From contig JBBPUQ010000009.1 in assembly GCA_038501195.1 (NCBI GenBank), positions 992,001 through 1,056,000 of the forward strand: DNA of 64,000 nt, written 5' to 3'. The notes under the pieces were generated by a model that did not search any database, had not been told where the DNA came from, and was given only the letters and a program-made list of their open reading frames with translations. A program made the translations under genes and the position numbers. The number at the start of each line of letters is the position of its first letter. The stretch's first letter is position 1. The stretch comes from Nemania diffusa. Its lineage: Eukaryota > Ascomycota > Sordariomycetes > Xylariales > Xylariaceae. Positions 34,550 through 45,395 of the stretch are shown one piece after another.

Positions 34550-36778
34550 ACTCCTGGATGTTCTGAGTTGAGAACAAGGGATAATAGAGGAAAAGAAGAG
34601 AGAAAGAAAAGGCTAGAATCAGATTGCAGGCGAAGGTGTGACCAGACCTAAATAGGCATCCGGAGGAGGGATCGAACAAGATAAGAGAGTGAATGACGGG
34701 ATCTCATCAGCCTCTGAGCGCCTCCAGGGTCCGGGGACGACCCTTCAATCAATGTGATTGGGGGGCCTGCCAAGTTACAAGGATCTAGACTAGCGAAGTG
34801 CACGCACTATGGAGATAGCTCCGACTGCCACTTCCCGAAAAGTCGGTAGTATACAGTGTTATACATTTACCTATTTCCAGACTGTAGAATACTGTGTCTA
34901 GGCCCTCGGTACCTTGTGTTGACAGTATTAAGAGCCACTTTGCCCCCGCTGGGAAGCTGTCAACTGATACAGTACTGACACAGTATGGTGGACAAAGGCA
35001 GACGAGGCGGTAGGTACCAATAAGGATTGATGCGTGGGTAGAATTATGCATCTGCATGAAGGAAACAAGGGCCTTTCAGTCGCCGGATATAGTGTACACT
35101 ATCCAGATGACGAGTCCATGGATCGATCTCCTTAAGCCATTCATTCATTGATTGCCAATAATCGGGGCGGGGTTTTGTTTTTGTTTTTGTTTATGTTTCT
35201 AGCTCTCTCTTTCAGGCGAGCTTCCCAGACAGATAGAATACTTAATCTCCAGGATTCAACAGCATAGCCCAGCCCGGAGTTAACAGGGCGAAAAGATTCG
35301 TCATGTGATGACGGCTTAGACGAGACCCAGGTCTGTCCTGGCGACAACGTGGAGCGCGCTAGACCCATAGAAAGAAAGAAACGAAACGATGATGAGATAA
35401 TGATAAACTTACGCATTCTACAGGCGAATAGTATGCTGCGCCCGTTTGTATGTGGCAGCGTGCCGCTACACTAATGCGGTGACAGACCGGAGTCTCTCGT
35501 TGGGTGGTGTACAGTTGTATGGTTCCGTACGGTGTACCACAGTATAACCAACCCGGTGTGCCACGTAAGTAGGTGTATTCTGCAGGATGATATCAGCCTT
35601 AAATGGTGGTAGTGTAAATAAACTGTATGGAGATAGCATACCAACGACAACGACAACGAAGAGTCTTGCTGATGTAATGATGTAATTGAAAACCAAGGGC
35701 GGCCTTTACATTAGGTAGGTAAGTAGGGAGTGAGTCTCAGTGGCTGGAACAATGGAATGGAGATCGCCTGGCAAGTGTTGCTAGCACGGTACCGTGGGCT
35801 TTATGTAGACTTCACCCTTTCTATTTACACGTATGTGAGGCAGTTGCCCCCATCGCTACTGCATACTGATAGATGTCATAGCGTAGAAAGAGGGTCTCGT
35901 TTTTGTTTTGATGGAAGGACAAACTCACTAAGAAACCTGCTTCTTGCAAGGTAAAGTTTCAACTGACACCTGCATTTTGGATGTTTGAAGCACTTTCTTG
36001 TAACCCGTACATGAGTAAAACCTAAACAACGAGATATCACGTTCGAAGGCATTCAAGAGGTATCTGCATAAGCCAAGTTATCGCGATGACGCCGTATTGC
36101 AGCAAGGCGCGAAGGGTAACGGGCAGGAAATACAGTATGTCGCACACGGCTCACGACAATTCACACGACACAGCAGGCGCATTCCGACATGACATGGTTG
36201 CTTGCCGAGTTCCGTCCACTTACCCAGAAGTAGTGACGTAGCGTAATCTTAATAATGAAAAGCGCAACTTCTAAGACTTGCCAAGCCAACCGTCAGTCAC
36301 CGATAGCTAGGGAGATAAGTCTGGGCACTCTGGGCACTCTGGGCGAGGGCTTATATATGAACTACCTAGGTAGTAAGTCCACTTTACGCGTATATCCTTG
36401 CCTATGTATGCGTACAAGATGGATAGGTAGGTACGACAGAGCGTACGAGAATATTCCGTGGTGTCTCGCACTCGTATCTATGCGTATGATACGATAATAA
36501 AAATCAGGCTGCAAACCAAGTACAATCATAGTAGCAAACTTTGTGAGATGTAGCATAATCCCAATCCTATACTTTAATTCCACGTATGAGATAGATAATA
36601 ATACATAAAATGCATCGATGACATAACCAACATTCCATCATAGGCCAACAAATAAGCTTCATGCTCATGCAATATATACATGATAGAGAGCGCCCCAAAA
36701 AGCCACTCGGTACTTAATAGGTACCCTATGCACGAACCCGTCCCCAGCTTTTCACCCAACCACAGCACCCCTCACCCC
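34550..36778. other. intergenic: CAX promoter, P450 3' flank
   Basis: No gene recognised in 2.2 kb. It contains a T-rich run of GTTTTT units at 35171-35192, a 9-bp tandem repeat CTGGGCACT (36321-36344) and a perfect palindrome ACTACCTAGGTAGT at 36361-36374. Open frames are all 91 codons or fewer and carry no motif. Confidence 0.55.
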
Positions 36779-38878
36779 TCACTCCTCAAACCAGTCCACG
36801 AACCTCTCCTCGCCCCTCCTGACGAGCCGCAGCGGCACGCGCTGCCCATTGTACAGCTTGAGCGTGACGCGCGCCTCGCACGACGCGATGACGTCCCGGG
36901 AGCGGCGGACCGCCTTGCGGTAGACGGCCTCGCGCTCCGCGCGGCCCATGCGCGCCACCTCCTCGTCCGACGCCCAGTCCTCGACGGCGTTCTCGATGCT
37001 GTACTTCTGGAAGATGACGGCGAGCGCCGCGAGCACCTCGACGATGGCGAGCCGCCGCCCGAGGCACGCGCGCGGGCCCTCGGAGAACGGGATGTACGAC
37101 CCCCGCACCGGCCGGAACATGGACGCGCTCGTGTCCGGCCCCGCGTACCCGCCGAAGTCTTCTTCTGGTAGGTCGGACCCGTGCTTCTCGTCCTGGGCGA
37201 GGCTGGCCCGGAACCAGCGCTCCGGCACCCAGTCGTTGAGGTCCTCGGGCGCGCCCGTGATCTTGCTGGGCCGCGCGGGCCAGGAGCGGGGGTTGCGCTG
37301 GCTGGCGGACACGCAGAGGCCGAGGTAAGTGTTGGGGGGCAGGGTGTGCTTCGCGCCGTCTATGGTGAGGGTCTGCGGTTTCGTAGGCGTGGTCTTCTTG
37401 GGCACTTCCATGACGGGCGGCAGGACGCGCAGCGTTTCATTCATAACGGCGCCAAGCATCGAACCTTGCATGGAGGCGACCTTTTCTTCGTAGTTCCACG
37501 TCGCCGGGTCTGTGTCACGACCTAGAATGGCATCAACATCCTGCTGTAGACGCCGCTGTGCTGCCGGATTGTTTGCAAGCTCTATCATGGAGAAGTGCAT
37601 CACGTTGGCTGTAGTCTCGTGACCCGCCAGAAACATGATGAACGCGTTACCGATGATCTCTGAGTCCTTAAGTTGAATCCCTGCCTTGTTATTCTGACCG
37701 TCCTGGTAGGAGGTGGCGACTAGTGACCCCATGATATCCATACCAATGTCCTTGTCTCCTCGGCGAACATCTTGTACCTTTTCTTGTAGAAATTCCTTCA
37801 TGTACAATTCGTAATTCTCTCTGGCTTCCTTTGCCTCCTTGAATACACGGAATGGAACGTGATCTGAACCCAAATTAGCTTCACTGCCAATCTCAGTATA
37901 AAAAGCTTGATACACGTACTCATAATAATTGAAGGCGTTAATAAAAGTGGCAGCAAATGCTTCAAGATGCCACCAATGGACTCGCTAAAGGTTAAGGTAT
38001 GTCCACTTGGAGGCTCAAAGCTTGCATACTTCACCATTTTCGCATCTGCGTCCGATGGCAAAGGTTGGCCCGGCCAAACGAGACGAAGCCCAAAACCAAC
38101 ATAACTGATGATGTTTAGGGCCCACGACATTGTATCATGTTCAACGGTATAGAAACTTCCATCCTTCTGGGTCTTTAACCAATAATCGATCATTCCTTGT
38201 GCTTGATCGATGGCGGCCTTGAACACCAGTGCCGAGTTTTTCTCGTTAAACGATGCAGATGTGACCTTTCTGTGCATGCGCCATACAAGCCCCTCGGTGG
38301 TTACGATGTTGTGGCCGAACATGGCAAGAATCTTGTAATGTTCAGTGGGCTTGGGGAAGTCTTCCCGCCTCGATGTGATCTGGTGGATAACCTCTGGGTG
38401 GGCCGTGTGCATCATGAGGGTACTGGGTGAAACGATAAGGATATTCTCGCCCATAGTCGCGAATGGCGCAAACTGCTTATTGTACTGCCAATTATATTCA
38501 CATACACTTGTGCATCGTCCGTGTTAGTCTATGCCGCAGTATTTGCCGGGTAAAAAAGCGAGTATACATACGCGACTACATCTTCCCAGTATTTTTTAGG
38601 AACAAGCAGCTTCCATATCGGAAGCCAGAGGAAGCTCAAAGCTTGAGTTACGTTGTTGATTGGATTTACGGCTAGGTAGTGGTGAGTATCAGGTAGAACC
38701 GCCAATGCATGCCAACGCCAATGCCAATGTAAAGTCGCCACTTACGAACAACCTGGTACGGGAGTCCAGTAGATTTCGCGAGAGCGATATTGCGACGAAG
38801 GGCATTGGCATACTTAAATACCAGCCATGCGACGAATGCGCCGGCGAGTAGAAGTAGTGAGGATATCATTTTGCTCAC
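36779..38878 (-). CDS. cytochrome P450 monooxygenase
   Basis: A microsomal heme-thiolate monooxygenase; substrate not predictable. Four exons, 38878-38746, 38671-38572, 38506-37920 and 37863-36779, introns of 74, 65 and 56 nt, 634 residues. The N-terminus has one hydrophobic anchor (ISSLLLLAGAFVAWLVF). The I-helix oxygen-binding motif AGHETT, the ExxR motif in NETLRVLP, the PERW motif (PERWF) and the heme-binding loop FSEGPRACLGRR with the Cys ligand are all intact. The last intron starts GTACGT just after TPSIIM and ends TTCAG. Two long frames overlap there, and only splicing joins them. The C-terminal 200 codons are strongly GC-rich while the first half is not. There are no neighbours typical of a secondary-metabolite cluster. 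Confidence 0.9.
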
Positions 38879-41633
38879 AGCGCCCCTCTGTCGTTTCGCC
38901 TCGTTTGAGTCGTTGCGGGCGTCGCTGACGGTTGGATAGAGCTAATCGGTGGTAAGAGGCTGTCTCAGAGCTCAGTTGCGTATCTATTTCTCCGCTGTTA
39001 GATGAGTGGTGGGGTTAGATACAAAATAGATAGGTCTTGCGGACTGAATATAATAACTCGAGTCGGCCAGCCGGTTCTCATTCTATCTACTAACCGAGTC
39101 GAAATAATACAAACAAAGGCAGAGTAAGATAAAAAACGGAAGGTCTCCGAGAAGCGAGCTCTCATCAAGCCTAGCACATGTCAAACTGTACTTTTGTCGG
39201 TCATGGTTCGGCCTGACGCTTCCCACCTGGCCTTACCAACCAACTGTAAAGTCGCTATTTGACATCTCTGAACCCCTCGCTTGCGGTCAACAGTTCTCGG
39301 ATCTGCTTGATCCCGACAGGGCTTGTTACAACGGTGGGGCGACCCAGTTCTTCGTTTGATGTTTTGAGCTATCCATCGCATCTGATTGGCTAGTGCCGCA
39401 CAGCTGTGCAGTAAATCTATGGACAGTACTTACCTAAGGTACTTGTAAGGGCTGGTGTTCTCGATTCAATATACCATGTAAGCGAACATGTGGTGGCCAC
39501 ATGGTCAACTACCTCGCTTAGACTCCCCTAACAACTGATTGGCGTAGGGTCAACTGTTGATAGTAGCTAGATAATGTGCGTAGGTGAGGTGGCGACGAGC
39601 TGAGGTGAGCAGCTGCGATTGATCTCGGAAAGTCGGCGGGAACGTTACTCGGCATATGAGCATTCAACTGCTTCTGTGAGGTACCGACAAATGAAGAAGG
39701 TCATTGAAGAAGGACCACTTTGCACTTTGGTGTCAGGAGAGTAAGTCGGGGTAGCACTTAATCAGCTTTTCCCGATACACAGCATCCGAGGCATGTGCAG
39801 AAAAAGGGTAGTACGATAAAAAAGCCCTCATACGATGCTATTATTGGGTCACGCTGTCGCTGGATGCCTGGGCAATTGAGTGTCGTGTAAACACCTGGAG
39901 ATGCCGTGCCAGCTAGATCTGCAACTACCAGCACATCCGCACATGCACAGCACGATTTAATATCCGCTTGGGACAGCTCCTTTCCGAGTGATCACCCGTT
40001 AGTGGGCTACTAGGGTAAGCAAGCGACAATTATATCTAAAGTATTTCACATCTAATTACAGCATACTACGACCAAGTTAGCAGCTGAGGGGGCCGCATCC
40101 AACGCTATCTAGTCTTAAGTAGGCTCATGACATTGGGTCATCGATGAGAAATGCTCACGGCTTGACCAGATCTGGGCATAGAGAAATACCTGAGTTTCCT
40201 AGATTGGGCGAGGAGGATCTTCAATCCCTTTTATCCAAGTTTAATAATTGAGCTAAAGAGCTTCCTATTATGTTCTCAGTCCCACCTCCACGGCTCTTAA
40301 GCCCCATACCCAGAACCGCGGATGCTCAATTATTCCCCCGATCCTAGGATGCGTGAGCTCGGCTAAGGTTTTACGGGCACTAGCAGGATGGTTTTCCCAA
40401 ATGGGACAATATTGAGCTTGATAAGTCTAGGGGTTAGAGGTTGCTTACGTATGACGGTTACTCAGAGAAGGTCGCCATACAATATAGTTATTCTAGATAA
40501 GGTTAATCATTGGGAATCAAGTGTCTTCATTCTACGAATCATTGATAAGTAATAGCACTTCTAAGCATCAATACCGTTGTATCGTTACCGAAAACTAGGT
40601 AACCGGCCCAAGGTTCGGAAGTATTCCGCATGCCTCAGGGGACAGTACAAACTTGTGATACTAGGAATGGCAAATGAAGAAAAAACCTATTGCTATGGTT
40701 CCGTAGTCGTATTCGCCTGTCCTTTTATATATATATTGAATCGGGGCGGTGGCCTCTCCTTCGTCGTAGATAGCCTCGGAGTTCTACTCCAGAGAGGCCC
40801 ATTATTATTGTTACCTTCATCAATGGTGCCCCAATCTCCCCCACAGCAACAATTACCAAACGTCTTTTTCGAAATTGATAAATCCCCGTGCCGTTACCCA
40901 AGGGGCTCCAGGTAGCAGTTGGTTCCAGCTCGTCGGCAATATACGCTTGTACGGTTCTGTGAACCTTGACCATCCCGTTAGTATTGACGAGTCCTGCTAT
41001 CTCCACCGTGAACGTCGCCTTACATCTTTCGTGTACCGGTCTACAGATTCGTCGGGGTGTACAACCTGTATCTGATGCTGCGACACTGAGCACAATAACG
41101 TTGGACATGTGTTGACGCAGAACGTAGATGCATGCCTGAAGTATGAATTGCGTGACCTGATCTACCACTGTCCAACATCTTCAAGCTACACGGTCTTAAA
41201 AGGTTGGCAACACGCTATCTCAGAGTTGTTACATTGATTTCCGCAGTGTATACCCGATCATCGATAGATTGTGTAATCTTTTAAGCTACATTATCTGTAA
41301 CCTGCGGGCTTGCGGTGTCGACTCTTTCGAAACATACACTATGTTCTGGGCTCGTCCATGTCGAACATTCCACCAACCTACGGACGTCACATTATTAACG
41401 TATTTTGATGATCCGATAACCGCAGGTAAGGGCAAAAGCGCAACAGCCCTAGAAATACATGGCTAATACCGGAAGCGCTATACCCATATCTTTGCCCATG
41501 CTTGTCCGCTTCTAAGTCGCTAGATCAACGCTTTTAGGTATATTCTTTTCCTCGAAAGCAGCCTTGACGCCTCTTCCAATGCATATATGTGGTGGGTGAC
41601 TCCTCTCTATTGTTTCTCTTCCATTCTTCCGTC
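38879..41633. other. gene-poor intergenic DNA
   Basis: The P450 promoter should lie at its left end. Apart from the weak minus-strand frame at 40725-41168 listed separately I see no gene. Composition is mixed and there are many short frames with no family motif. Confidence 0.5.
40725..41168 (-). CDS. unrecognised open reading frame
   Basis: A 147-codon frame, the only long one in this gap. It starts MVDQVTQFILQAC, contains several Cys in its first third (TGCTPRRICRPVHERC), then a segment IAGLVNTNGMVKVHRTVQAYI with plausible strand-like pattern, and ends in an Arg-rich stretch. I recognise no family and there is no signal peptide or membrane segment. It may be one exon of a small or decaying gene, or a chance frame. 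Confidence 0.2.
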   Translation of the reverse strand: MVDQVTQFILQACIYVLRQHMSNVIVLSVAASDTGCTPRRICRPVHERCKATFTVEIAGLVNTNGMVKVHRTVQAYIADELEPTATWSPLGNGTGIYQFRKRRLVIVAVGEIGAPLMKVTIIMGLSGVELRGYLRRRRGHRPDSIYI

Positions 41634-42169
41634 TTAAAATACCGTAATAAAAGCCTTCATCGCGCGTACCGCATCTCCGTCGTGAGCCTTAAGCAACTCA
41701 GTAGCCTTCGGCTTAGTTAAGTCTAGTTCGTCCATCTGTAAACCCGGTATATAGATGTCAGCCATTATTCATTTTCATAGTCGTAATTGAGCTCTAGGCC
41801 TATTTATGCAATTTCTAGAACTACCGTTGCTCATTTCGTCCATATCTTCTCGCTCAATGACTCATGGGTAGATAGATAAAAAGTAGAGGGGGTACTCACG
41901 ACGAGCGAAACATCCGCAGCATCAACTTTGATTTTCTTGACCTCCTTCTTCTCCGCGGGTGCAGACGCTGCGGTGCCCAGGTTCTTCATGGCCTTGTTGA
42001 CGGCAGCGACATCGACATTGGCGGCCTCGGCGCCATCGCCGTTGGAGTCCATGCTTGCGAGCGCAGCAGCGGCCTTGCGGTCCTCGGCCGACTTGGCCTT
42101 GGTCACCTCCTCTTCGACATCGCCGGTCGTGGCGCCTTCTTTAACGTTGCGGGGTTGTGGCTCGGCCAT
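41634..42169 (-). CDS. HYPK-like UBA-domain protein
   Basis: HYPK-type proteins bind the NatA N-terminal acetyltransferase at the ribosome and tune it. Two exons, 42169-41900 and 41735-41634, separated by a 164-nt intron (GTGAGT donor), 123 residues. The first 65 residues are acidic, Ala-rich and probably disordered (TKAKSAEDRKAAAALASMD); the C-terminal part forms the UBA-like domain: KKIKVDAADVSLV, then MDELDLTKPKATELLKAHDG and DAVRAMKAFITVF. The joined sequence across the intron matches the family pattern, which supports the small second exon. It is divergent from the DAHP synthase gene with about 590 bp between the starts. A NAC-alpha subunit shares the UBA fold but would have a NAC domain, which is absent. 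Confidence 0.87.
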
Positions 42170-42762
42170 TGTGTTTCGATTGTGGATCGCGAGTCGACTG
42201 TAGCAGCGGTTCTTGACTAGTACAAGTAATTGGGGATGTCGAAGATGAATCGATGTTGGTTACGTGTTATAAAGGGTAAGGTTAAGCCGATGTCTTGTTG
42301 AAGCTTCATAAAAGCTAGATAGGTATCTCTTCAGCAACTTGAGCTCAGGAAATTAGCGCCACAGTTTGTATTTAGTGGGCACGTAAGTACCTGGGTAGCT
42401 GCAGTAGAGGGGCTGAAGCGGGGCACGGGGATACAGTACCGGCACTGTACGGTTTAGAGCTTCGTCAAACACGGGATCATCGTCACAAGCTGTCCGAATA
42501 TGGCAATTCTGGCCTGAGACTAAATCCCGTTGTAAAAAGTGGCTTCATCTCTATATTGCTCAGTTGTCTGAGTCATAATTAGGTAAAGCAAAATTAGTGC
42601 TTCATATATAATTCTAAACAAGAAGTCTTGCAAAGCTCAGATCTTCAATTGGCAACAAGAGACAGATTGAGTTGTTATAGTTGGAATATACGAACGGAAT
42701 ACAGCTGTTCGACCCCTCTTACAATCTAAGCTAAGGGAAGAATAAGAGGGGGACAAGACAAT
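42170..42762. other. shared divergent promoter region
   Basis: The 593-bp gap between the starts of the HYPK-like (minus) and DAHP synthase (plus) genes. It contains one clear regulatory motif, TGAGTCA at 42569-42575, listed separately. No other gene is seen. Confidence 0.65.
42569..42575. promoter_or_regulatory. TGAGTCA, Gcn4/CPC1-type binding site
   Basis: A perfect TGASTCA site, the target of the bZIP activator of general amino-acid (cross-pathway) control in fungi. It lies 188 bp before the ATG of the DAHP synthase gene, a typical place for this site in aromatic amino-acid genes. A seven-base match can arise by chance; the biology of the downstream gene makes it credible. Confidence 0.55.
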
Positions 42763-44098
42763 ATGGCGTCCCAACCAGAGCACACAAACGGCCATAATGA
42801 GGGCGCAGACTGGACACCCTCCTCCTGGCGCACAAAGCCAATCAAGCAGTGCCCCGAGTACCCGGACATCGCGGCGCTGCACAAGGCGACGGCGGAGCTC
42901 AGCCGGCTGCCGCCGATCGTGCACCCGCACGAGATCGAGACGCTGAAGCAGTCGCTGCGGGACGTCGCGCGCGGCGAGGCCTTCCTGCTGCAGGGCGGCG
43001 ACTGCGCCGAGCTGTTCGACTACTGCCGCCAGGACGCCATCGAGTCCAAGATCAAGCTGCTGCTGCAGATGAGCCTGGTGCTCATCTGGGGCGCCGACAA
43101 GCGCGTCGTGCGCATCGGCCGCATGGCCGGCCAGTACGCGAAGCCGCGCTCCAGCCCCACCGAGATCGTCGACGGCAAGGAGGTGCCGTCCTTCCGCGGC
43201 GACATCTTGAACGGATACCATCTCGAAGACAGAGAGTTGGATCCACAGAGATTGGTTAAGTAAGTCCACCCTGCCATCTTATATCGTCTCACACCGCAAG
43301 AGTGTTTCGAGCCAAGACGATCTATCTATGTCATGTGAACTAACAAAGCACAGGGCATACAACCACTCGGCGGCAACCCTAAACTACGTACGGGCCGCTA
43401 TCTCAGCAGGCATAGCAGACCTGCACCGGCCGCTGAACTGGAGTCTCGGCCACGTCAAGGACCCAGAGCTGAAGGCGAAATACACCGCCGCGGTGCAGTT
43501 CCTACAGGACATGCTGCGCTTCATGCACACGATCGGCGCAGACAAGAGCTCCAAGCTGGACACCATCGACCTCTTCACAAGCCACGAGGGCCTGCTCCTC
43601 GAGTACGAAGAGAATCTAACTCGCCTGATGGACGTGCCCCCATCGCGGGACCAGCCACCCTCAACCGACGGCGGCGCGCCGCGGCAGCAGTACTACAACA
43701 CCTCGGCGCACTTCCTCTGGATCGGCGACCGCACGCGGCAAATCGACGGCGCGCACGTCGAGTTCTTCCGCGGCATCGCGAACCCCATCGGGATCAAAGT
43801 CGGGCCCACAACGCCCACCTCCGACCTGCTCGCCCTCCTGCGCACTCTAAACCCGACTGTCGAGCCCGGCAAGATCACGCTCATCACGCGCTACGGCGCC
43901 TCGAAGGTCTCGGGCCTTCTCCCCTCGCACATCCGCGCCGTCGAGGGCAGCGAGTACCGGCGGGCCGTGATCTGGCAGTGCGACCCCATGCACGGCAACA
44001 CGCGCTCGACGGGCGCGGGCATCAAGACGCGGCGCTTCGACGACGTCTTCTCCGAGCTGCAGCAGACCCTGCGCATCCACCAGGCCGAGGGCAGCTAC

Positions 44099-44131
<33 letters not shown>

Positions 44132-44287
44132 GCCGTCACCGAGTGCCTCGGCGGCAGCGAGGGGCTCGACGAGGACGACCTCTCCACCAACTACACCAGC
44201 TTCTGCGACCCCCGCCTCAACGAGCGCCAGGCCCTCGAGCTCGCCTTCCTCATCGCCGACAATTACCGCAAGGAGAGGGCTTTGTAG
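42763..44287 (+). CDS. class II (plant-type) DAHP synthase
   Basis: Condenses phosphoenolpyruvate and erythrose 4-phosphate to 3-deoxy-D-arabino-heptulosonate 7-phosphate, the first step of the shikimate pathway. Two exons, 42763-43259 and 43354-44287, with a 94-nt intron (GTAAGT) in phase 2 between LVK and AYNHSA; 476 residues, usual for the class. Motifs include LPPIVHPHEIETL, FLLQGGDCAE, RIGRMAGQYAKPRS, GDILNGYHLE, TSHEGLLLEYEE, the HFLWIGDRTRQIDGAH block, GIKVGPTTP, ITRYGASKV, QCDPMHGNT and GGVHLELTG (metal and substrate binding). The class II fold is unrelated in sequence to yeast Aro3/Aro4; the Neurospora aro-8 enzyme is, from memory, of this type. Exon 2 is GC-rich. A TGAGTCA site upstream suggests amino-acid control. 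Confidence 0.96.
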
Positions 44288-45395
44288 TCCAGGCCACTAG
44301 TGTTAGACGACGATAGGCGTGGGGGCGCAAAGGCGAAGGAAAAAACTAGAGATGAAAAGATACAAAGAGGAGACGAAAGAGAAAAATATCTTTAAGGGGC
44401 ATATCTCCATTATCATGATGCATGGATTCGATGGGCTGGAGTTCACGACTGACTATCTAGGAAAAAGAGACATATATACACTACCTACAGGCAGCTAGCA
44501 TTTTTCGAAATGGTGAGAAGCATCTGTAGAAAGGGAGGCGCACTAAAAATGACTGGGGGATTTAAATGACGTACAGGAAGGTTGCGTAACAGGATGTGTA
44601 TTCAGTATCCGAAGCTTCAAATAATTGAAAGATCATGGTCTATTACTAGATACTATAATTGGCAAGACTTGCTGTCTCCGCTTAGGCTTATTATCGCAGG
44701 TGCATCAAGACTTGAGCGTCGCATGAACTCCAAGTTTCTATCAGTATATTACTATCCACTCTCCTCGTACAGCCCTCGCCGTTGTCGGCGGAATCTATTA
44801 ACACTACATGGTCGCTAATGCTCGTCCACCAATTATCAATTTGTGTCTTTCCCGGAAGGAACAACACAACGAGTGGAGATGGTGAGCATATCCATCATCA
44901 TTTCTTCGCTACGCTCCTCCAGATTTTGGGACCCATCGGACTAGTCGGAACGGCCTCTGGGACGTCTTCAAACCGGGGAACACATATGTTGGAATGATTT
45001 GGAGATGCTATGAGATGACAAACTAGGAGAGAAAAAAAAGAGAAGACCACAGAACGGATGTAAACCGTCCAACTCCAAACCCAATGCCCCATTGTCAAAA
45101 TCGAGGATTATAACTCAATCGTTCACTATAGTCACATCGCATGATCCGTAGATCCAGGCCGATTAGTATGTGTGGGAAAACCAGCTCGCCGGTTGCTTGT
45201 GGGTTATGATGCCTGGCGCTCTGAGCTAGCATTTGCTGACTTATCAATTCCGATATCGTACTGTAGAATCGGAGTACAGCTGACTGGATGCTGGTTCCGG
45301 GAATGTGCGATTGACCCAGAGTCTTGTTCGGCTGGTGAGGACAACCGTGATGCAGTGACTTGAATGGGAAGAGTCTATTTGCTTCCGTCACCTGC
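44288..45395. other. intergenic, convergent 3' flanks
   Basis: The gap between the ends of the DAHP synthase (plus) and Kin4-like kinase (minus) genes, so it should hold both terminators. No gene, repeat or motif of note was found. Confidence 0.6.

Noticed and set aside
36779..42169. A secondary-metabolite cluster around the P450
   Set aside because: No polyketide synthase, NRPS, terpene cyclase or pathway regulator lies nearby; the neighbours are housekeeping genes.
43978..44316. Arg-rich 112-codon frame within DAHP synthase
   Set aside because: It overlaps conserved DAHP synthase exon 2 in another frame; a shadow.
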